Below, in pieces: positions 59,446 through 64,000 of a stretch of 64,000 bases of DNA. The position numbers were made by a program, and so were the translations under genes. The stretch is from Pseudopedobacter saltans DSM 12145 (GTDB lineage: Bacteria; Bacteroidota; Bacteroidia; Sphingobacteriales; Sphingobacteriaceae), in the NCBI RefSeq assembly GCF_000190735.1, contig NC_015177.1:1426001-1490000 (forward strand), written 5' to 3'. Under the pieces are notes generated by a model. The model had not been told where the DNA came from. It made no database searches and saw nothing but the letters and a program-made list of their open reading frames with translations. Positions within the stretch are counted from its first letter, which is position 1. Each line of letters begins with the position of its first letter.

Positions 59446-60519
59446 TTAATTTACTGCGATTTCACTGTTCAATTCAGAGAAAGCCTGATACACCTCCTCT
59501 GCAGAAGGAAAAGCTTTAGTTTCTTTATACAAGCTTTTTCTTAACCACCTTATCACTTCGTTTTTACTTGCCAATTTTTCGCTTACGCTGAATTCCAATA
59601 CTTTAAAACTGGTCATCCATGGCAAATGCTGAGGATTAGTCTGCGCATACAGTAGCACTACCGGTTTGGCAAGTGCCGCAGCCAGATGTACAATTCCGGT
59701 ATTAACAGCAATCAAAAGCCGGCTTTTCTGCATCAATGCTGCCGTTTCCGGAAGCGACAATAGTCCCGAAAGGTTAAAGACCTTACCTTCCAATCTGTCT
59801 ATTACATACTTTATCTCCGGTATATCTGTTCCGTCCCCGGTAAAGACCAACGGAAAATTAGTGCGATTAATCAGTTCCTGGCAAACCTCAATCCATTTCT
59901 CCAAAGGGTACTTCCTTTTGTTTTCTGAGACTCCAATATGCACAACCAAATAATTATCATTTTCCAAACCTACCCCCGCCAGTAGTTGTCTGATATGTAA
60001 TTCACTTTCTACCGGAATGGTTATCCTTATGCTTTTGTCTGCTGTGCTGGCTCCCATATGTGCTACCAATCTCAGGTCACGTTCCACCTGATGAACAATC
60101 TCCTCGTAAGGTTCTTTATCGGGTAGCCAGCCGTTAAGTAAATCGTAAGGATTCTCCCTGCAATAACCAATACGCAAGGGTATTTTAGCAAGCCAAACAA
60201 TTAAAGCTGCAGGTAAGATATTCTGGCTAAACACACTGAATATAATACAACTATCAAAAGTATAATCAGTTAATTCCTTTATCAGGGCCAACACTTCTTC
60301 CTGGCTTCCCATTTCCTTTACTTTTACCCAGGGCAAGTCAAATACAATACAATCATCTATCTCCTCAATCAAGGGTACCACTTTGCTGCCCATAGTCGAA
60401 GTCAATACCGTAATGCGACAGTCGAAAGTTTCCTTCAATGCCCGTATGGCAGGTTCAGACATTAATAAATCACCAAAATTATCGGCTCTAAAACATAATA
60501 AGTTTTTAATAGGTTCCAT
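59446..60519 (-). CDS. Glycosyltransferase family 9 (heptosyltransferase-like)
   Basis: 357 aa. The GT9 opening is MEPIKNLLCFRADNFGDLLMSEPAIRALKETF. Further GT9 blocks are RIGYCRENPYDLLNGW, LVVHIGVSENKRKYPLEKW, LVFTGDGTDIPEI, LSLPETAALMQKSRLLIAVNTGIVHLAAALAKPVVLLYAQTNPQHLPW. It would transfer ADP-heptose to an acceptor glycan. It is the last gene of the heptose operon, and its ATG overlaps the HldE stop by 1 bp. G+C is higher than in the rest of the window. Confidence 0.88.
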   Translation of the reverse strand: MEPIKNLLCFRADNFGDLLMSEPAIRALKETFDCRITVLTSTMGSKVVPLIEEIDDCIVFDLPWVKVKEMGSQEEVLALIKELTDYTFDSCIIFSVFSQNILPAALIVWLAKIPLRIGYCRENPYDLLNGWLPDKEPYEEIVHQVERDLRLVAHMGASTADKSIRITIPVESELHIRQLLAGVGLENDNYLVVHIGVSENKRKYPLEKWIEVCQELINRTNFPLVFTGDGTDIPEIKYVIDRLEGKVFNLSGLLSLPETAALMQKSRLLIAVNTGIVHLAAALAKPVVLLYAQTNPQHLPWMTSFKVLEFSVSEKLASKNEVIRWLRKSLYKETKAFPSAEEVYQAFSELNSEIAVN

Positions 60520-62000
60520 CAGGATGCGTAAACTGCTTGGCTGGTTTCTTGAATTTGCTTAATTGTACTGGTGGTAGACTTATTATCGGTAAAAGGCACA
60601 AAAGCCAATTTACAACCAATTTCATCTATAGTAACCTTCTCGGGTAAATACTTATAAGTATAGTCACCTCCTTTTACAAAAACCTGTGGCTTCAAAGTCT
60701 TAATCAGCTGAATAGGAGTATCATAACCTACTTTACCGAAAGAAACAATATAATCAATACAAGCCAGTCCTTTGAGTACTTCAATCCTTTCCTGCAGGTT
60801 ATTAATAGGCCGCGTACTGCCTTTTAAACGCTTTATGCTTTCATCGTTATTAATGCCTACTACCAAAATATCTCCCATCTCTTTAGCTTTTGCCAGGTAC
60901 TTCACATGGCCGCAATGCAGTATATCAAAACAGCCATTCGTAAACACAATATTCTTCCCTTCTTTTTGATGTTTACCTACAATTCTCTTCAATTCTCCTA
61001 GCGGGATATACTTAGAAGCATTCACCAATTTTTCCTGTATATCTGCCGATGCACAGATGGCGGTTTTCTCCCTTTTCTGGATAGCAGCATGTGCAGCATG
61101 CACTGCCAGTTGCATAGACTGCTTAATATTGGCTCCAGCCGATATGGACAGCAGAAATGCGGAAATAAAACTGTCTCCAGCACCGCTTACCTGCGGAGCA
61201 ATCACCTGTTCCACGTCATAGTGCGAAATATATTCGGATTGGCGGAAATGGGCGATACCGTCCTTATCCATCGTCAGGATAATATTCTTGGCACCGGTTC
61301 TTTCCGCTAAAATCCCGCTCCACTGCTGTACCTGTTCTTTGCGTAGTCTGCTATAGCTTTCTCCGGTAATCTCAAGCCCTTCCTGATAGTTTGGCTTAAT
61401 AAAATCAGGTTTAAGCATTTTATAACGCTCGTAAGATTTAGCATCAACCGCCAGAATTTTCTTGTTTTTGCTTCGCATTTCCCGCAGCTTGTCAATCACC
61501 TTATCTGTCAGCACACCTTTGTTATAGTCCGAAATCAGCACAGCATCACATAAAGGATAAGCTCGCTCAATGTGTTTAATCAACCTGTCTTCTGTATTTG
61601 CTTCCAATACAGACTCGGTGCCATCATCAAATCTAACAATCAATTGACTATCAGAAGACACCCTTGTTTTAACTATAGTTTTTCTTGAATCTTCCAACAC
61701 CAGGAATTGTTCATCAATAGTGGCCGATCTAAGCAGGTACTTCAGTTCGGGAAGTATATCGTCATTTCCTACAACAGTACAAAACAATACCTCAGATCCA
61801 AGTGCCCTCAGGTTCGCAGCCACATTCCCTGCACCTCCCAAACAGCTGCGCTTTTCATCGATATCAATCACGGGAACACTGGCCTCGGGTGCTATTCTAT
61901 GACAGGCACCATGAATGTATTTATCAATCATAAAATCGCCTATCAGCAAAATGCGGTTCTTCTTAAATTTCCTAACTATATTCAAAAGCTCTTTGTCCAT
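60519..62000 (-). CDS. hldE: Bifunctional heptose 7-phosphate kinase / heptose 1-phosphate adenylyltransferase
   Basis: 493 aa from the ATG at 62000 (MDKELLNIVRKFKKNRILLIGDFMIDKYI). The frame runs 39 codons further but inside the gmhB gene. Domain 1 is a PfkB/ribokinase fold (RIAPEASVPVIDIDEKRSCLGGAGNVAANL, DYNKGVLTD, and QVSGAGDSFISAF, where the Asp is the catalytic base). Domain 2 is a cytidylyltransferase-like module (FTNGCFDILHCGHVKYLAKA, TRPINNLQERIEVL, VFVKGGDYTYKYLPE). It phosphorylates D-glycero-D-manno-heptose 7-phosphate at C1 and, after GmhB action, adenylylates it. The start overlaps gmhB by 29 bp. Confidence 0.93.
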   Translation of the reverse strand: MDKELLNIVRKFKKNRILLIGDFMIDKYIHGACHRIAPEASVPVIDIDEKRSCLGGAGNVAANLRALGSEVLFCTVVGNDDILPELKYLLRSATIDEQFLVLEDSRKTIVKTRVSSDSQLIVRFDDGTESVLEANTEDRLIKHIERAYPLCDAVLISDYNKGVLTDKVIDKLREMRSKNKKILAVDAKSYERYKMLKPDFIKPNYQEGLEITGESYSRLRKEQVQQWSGILAERTGAKNIILTMDKDGIAHFRQSEYISHYDVEQVIAPQVSGAGDSFISAFLLSISAGANIKQSMQLAVHAAHAAIQKREKTAICASADIQEKLVNASKYIPLGELKRIVGKHQKEGKNIVFTNGCFDILHCGHVKYLAKAKEMGDILVVGINNDESIKRLKGSTRPINNLQERIEVLKGLACIDYIVSFGKVGYDTPIQLIKTLKPQVFVKGGDYTYKYLPEKVTIDEIGCKLAFVPFTDNKSTTSTIKQIQETSQAVYAS

Positions 62001-62580
62001 TTCCTTTAGTTTTGTGTTGATTCGAAATAAATGATGCGGCATCCCAAAAATCGTCAGATATCCAGTTCGGAATCCTGTTAAGGTTCCCGTTAACCTGCCA
62101 CTGGTCTTCGTTTCCATTATTAATCAATATCGACTTGCAACCGGCAGATTTACCGGCCTCAACATCGTCCAGAATATCGCCTATCATCCAAGATTGCAAT
62201 AAATCGATCCCATGATCCTGTGCAGCATTTAGTATAAGCTGGGGGCCGGGTTTCCTGCATGTACATTTTATACTGTATTCCGGCACAATCCCGTCTTCCG
62301 AATGCGGACAATAATAAAAACCCGACAATACCAGACCGCGCTGGTTCAATAACTGCCTTATCCGCCTTTCTACGCCAACAAGATCTTGTTCTTCAAAATA
62401 CCCTCTGGCGATCCCCGCCTGGTTGCTGATAATGATAAAGCAATAACCTAAGCTATCCAGTAGCTCCAGGCCATCCAACACACCTTCATTCAGCGTAATC
62501 AAATCAGGATTTACATTATATGGGATATCCCTAACAATTGTCCCGTCCTTATCCAAAAAGATTGCCTTCTTAGCTTCCAT
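61972..62580 (-). CDS. gmhB: D-glycero-D-manno-heptose 1,7-bisphosphate 7-phosphatase
   Basis: 202 aa. HAD phosphatase: Asp10 and Asp12 in AIFLDKDGTIVRD, ISNQAGIARGYF, and MIGDILDDVEAGKSAG. The GmhB zinc loop is present, with CPHSEDG and CTCRKPGPQLI providing the Cys and His ligands. It removes the 7-phosphate between the two HldE steps. It overlaps the upstream GT-GmhA gene by 11 bp and the HldE start by 29 bp, so translation of all three is coupled. Confidence 0.92.
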   Translation of the reverse strand: MEAKKAIFLDKDGTIVRDIPYNVNPDLITLNEGVLDGLELLDSLGYCFIIISNQAGIARGYFEEQDLVGVERRIRQLLNQRGLVLSGFYYCPHSEDGIVPEYSIKCTCRKPGPQLILNAAQDHGIDLLQSWMIGDILDDVEAGKSAGCKSILINNGNEDQWQVNGNLNRIPNWISDDFWDAASFISNQHKTKGNGQRAFEYS

Positions 62581-64000
62581 AACCCTTATAATTTTGGTGA
62601 ATATTCAAATAGGCTGGTTGGTTGTTTACGTTTAGTCTGGCCAAAGGAAGATTTAGAGGTTTTATTGTTTTTTCCACACGGTCATGTGCTACTACCCTTT
62701 GCTCAATAATAGTACACAGCTGATGTACAATGTGCAAATGCAGTTCCTGAATACGCTGCGTACTCTTAGAAGGCACAATAATGTTATACCGCGAGTATCT
62801 GGCGGCCATACCACCATCTTTTCCTAACAGGCTAACCGTCACCATTCCTTTATCTTCTGCTGCATTTATGGCTCTTACAATATTGTCAGACTGCCCACTG
62901 GTGCTCAAGCAGAACAGTACGTCGCCCCGGTCTCCATAAGCTTCAACCTGTCGCGCAAATACATCGTCATAACCAAAGTCATTTGCCCAGGCAGTTAAAA
63001 TCGAAGTATCCGCATTCAGTGATAACGCTGGCAAACCCCTTCTCTGGCTCACTTCAAAACGCCCTACCAGCTCCGCTGTAAAATGCTGACTCTCTGCGGC
63101 ACTTCCTCCATTTCCGCAAACCAGAATCTTCTTGCCCGATAACAAGGCATTACTCATTACCGTTCCCGCATGCAGAATATCTTCAGCTATTTCCCTTGCC
63201 GAATTTTTAAACGTAATGGCAGCTTCCACAAAAGACTCTTTCAAAGGATCCAGCAAATTGTCGACATATTGTATCTTCAGTACTTTTTTGTACAGATCTA
63301 TTACCTGATCGGCAATATGGCACCACTTAAACTTCTTCACGTATCGCTGTGCATAAGCTCCCATACTTTCCAGCAATTCAGGCCGGGCAAGCAAAAACTG
63401 CAGTTTATCCGCCAAAGCTACCGGATCATTGGGCGCTACTAACAGCCCGGTTTTGCCATCAAGTACAGAATACTTGATGCCACCTACATTAGCCCCTACA
63501 ACCGGCGTTCCGCAAGACATCGCCTCTAAAGGCGTAATACCAAAAGGTTCGTACCACGGTGTAGTAACAAACACATCCGCTGCACTATAATAGTATTTCA
63601 GCAAATCACGTTCCTTGCGGCCTGCAAATACAACCTGTTTTTCAATCCGCAGTTCCTTTACCAGATCTTTCAACCTGTCAATTTCCTGATAACCGACACT
63701 CTCCTCACGTTCTCCACCAACAACCAACAGTTTATAAACTTCGCCGTTCTCGCAAAGTTTAGCTACAGCACGTATCACATTGTCAATACCTTTTCGGGGA
63801 ACAATACGCCCCAGTTGCAAAATCACTTTCTCGTCCTGCTCTATCTGCAGTAAAGTCCTGGCGGTTTGCTTGGGTACCGGGTAAAAATCCTTAGGATTAA
63901 AACCACAGGCAATAACAGGTACCTTAGATTCTTCCGCTTCATATAGCTTAATCAGGTCTTCCCGATCCTGCGGACATTCGGCAATCACCGCATCTGCATG
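62570..64000 (-). CDS. Fusion: GT4 glycosyltransferase C-part plus GmhA-type sedoheptulose 7-phosphate isomerase, 5' truncated
   Basis: The frame is open to the right edge (HADAVIAECPQDREDL upstream of the GTG at 63988), so the true start is outside. The first 240 visible residues are the donor half of a GT4 enzyme: LLQLGRIVPRKGIDNVIRAV, VFAGRKERDLLKYYYSAADVFVTTPWYEPFGITPLEAMSCGTPVVGANVGGI. After a linker comes a SIS domain like GmhA: ILVCGNGGSAAESQHFTAELVGRF, NADTSILTAWANDFGYDDVFARQ, STSGQSDNIVRAINAAEDKG, and QELHLHIVHQLC with the zinc-type Glu/His set. It joins isomerisation of sedoheptulose 7-phosphate with sugar transfer in one chain. Confidence 0.88.
   Translation of the reverse strand, partial: HADAVIAECPQDREDLIKLYEAEESKVPVIACGFNPKDFYPVPKQTARTLLQIEQDEKVILQLGRIVPRKGIDNVIRAVAKLCENGEVYKLLVVGGEREESVGYQEIDRLKDLVKELRIEKQVVFAGRKERDLLKYYYSAADVFVTTPWYEPFGITPLEAMSCGTPVVGANVGGIKYSVLDGKTGLLVAPNDPVALADKLQFLLARPELLESMGAYAQRYVKKFKWCHIADQVIDLYKKVLKIQYVDNLLDPLKESFVEAAITFKNSAREIAEDILHAGTVMSNALLSGKKILVCGNGGSAAESQHFTAELVGRFEVSQRRGLPALSLNADTSILTAWANDFGYDDVFARQVEAYGDRGDVLFCLSTSGQSDNIVRAINAAEDKGMVTVSLLGKDGGMAARYSRYNIIVPSKSTQRIQELHLHIVHQLCTIIEQRVVAHDRVEKTIKPLNLPLARLNVNNQPAYLNIHQNYKGYGS

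Noticed and set aside
62001..62117. N-terminal extension of HldE by 39 codons
   Set aside because: It lies inside gmhB in another frame and is unlike any HldE N-terminus. MDKELLN at 62000 is the family-like start.
1..64000. CRISPR arrays, tRNA, rRNA, IS elements, prophage
   Set aside because: No regularly spaced repeats, transposase-like proteins, tRNA-like folds or phage structural genes were seen on either strand.

Overview
This window looks like a chromosomal segment of a Sphingobacteriaceae bacterium (Bacteroidota), probably Pedobacter or a close relative. The taxon is inferred from gene content and sequence style, not from a marker gene. Supporting signs are the low G+C, the lack of Shine-Dalgarno sequences, TAnnTTTG-type -7 promoter boxes with a TTTG-like -33 box about 19-21 nt upstream, TTG starts, type III glutamine synthetase, a C25 (PorU2-like) type IX secretion peptidase, a TonB receptor/DUF4249 pair, DUF4290 next to murA, a DUF2721 gene and diaminopimelate dehydrogenase. 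I see no rRNA, tRNA, CRISPR array, insertion sequence or prophage.

Layout. 1-5.4 kb: end of an outer-membrane TolB/barrel gene, a degenerate GIY-YIG gene divergent from an XRE-S24 (LexA-like) repressor with a dyad-rich operator region, an aldose epimerase, and a DEDDh exonuclease preceded by a 39-codon membrane peptide. 5.4-8.3 kb: an overlapping operon of flippase, NlpC/P60 lipoprotein, TlpA thioredoxin and a second redoxin. 8.4-13.3 kb: a giant C25 peptidase with a C-terminal sorting domain. 13.4-18.9 kb: five minus-strand surface-polysaccharide genes (GT4, two methyltransferases, a FemAB-like acyltransferase, a NodB deacetylase) with 700 bp of gene debris among them. 19.3-25.2 kb: glnN (with an inverted repeat over its promoter), purM, a metallo-beta-lactamase-fold protein and an LLM flavin oxidoreductase. 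25.2-32.7 kb: DUF4249/TonB receptor, small conserved genes, rpmA-rplU and a dicarboxylate symporter. 32.7-45.5 kb: an ECF sigma factor with a membrane partner, an M20 peptidase, a small lipoprotein, a kinase-less TPR/H-box protein, a UvrD-type helicase, DUF4290, murA, rnr and a polyprenyl synthase. 45.5-51.9 kb: HopJ-like, 2'-5' RNA ligase-like, a TonB receptor divergent from a PepSY protein, and an ABC exporter. 52-55.2 kb: the class I ribonucleotide reductase pair nrdB-nrdA behind a structured leader. 55.3 kb: ddh.

From about 56.7 kb to the right edge the DNA is visibly richer in G+C. It first carries a run of small hydrophilic, stress-island-like proteins and an alcohol dehydrogenase broken by a 1-nt frameshift. 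A tight minus-strand heptose operon follows: a glycosyltransferase fused to a GmhA isomerase domain, then gmhB, hldE and a GT9 glycosyltransferase. Together these would make and transfer an activated heptose.

The best candidate for something undescribed is the roughly 210-nt leader of nrdB-nrdA. By eye it folds into a closed multibranch domain followed by a terminator-like hairpin and T-run. An internal segment can instead pair over 8 bp with the terminator stem, which is the logic of a riboswitch or attenuator. Neither reductase subunit carries a recognisable N-terminal ATP-cone, so feedback through RNA would make sense. This is inference and was not computed.
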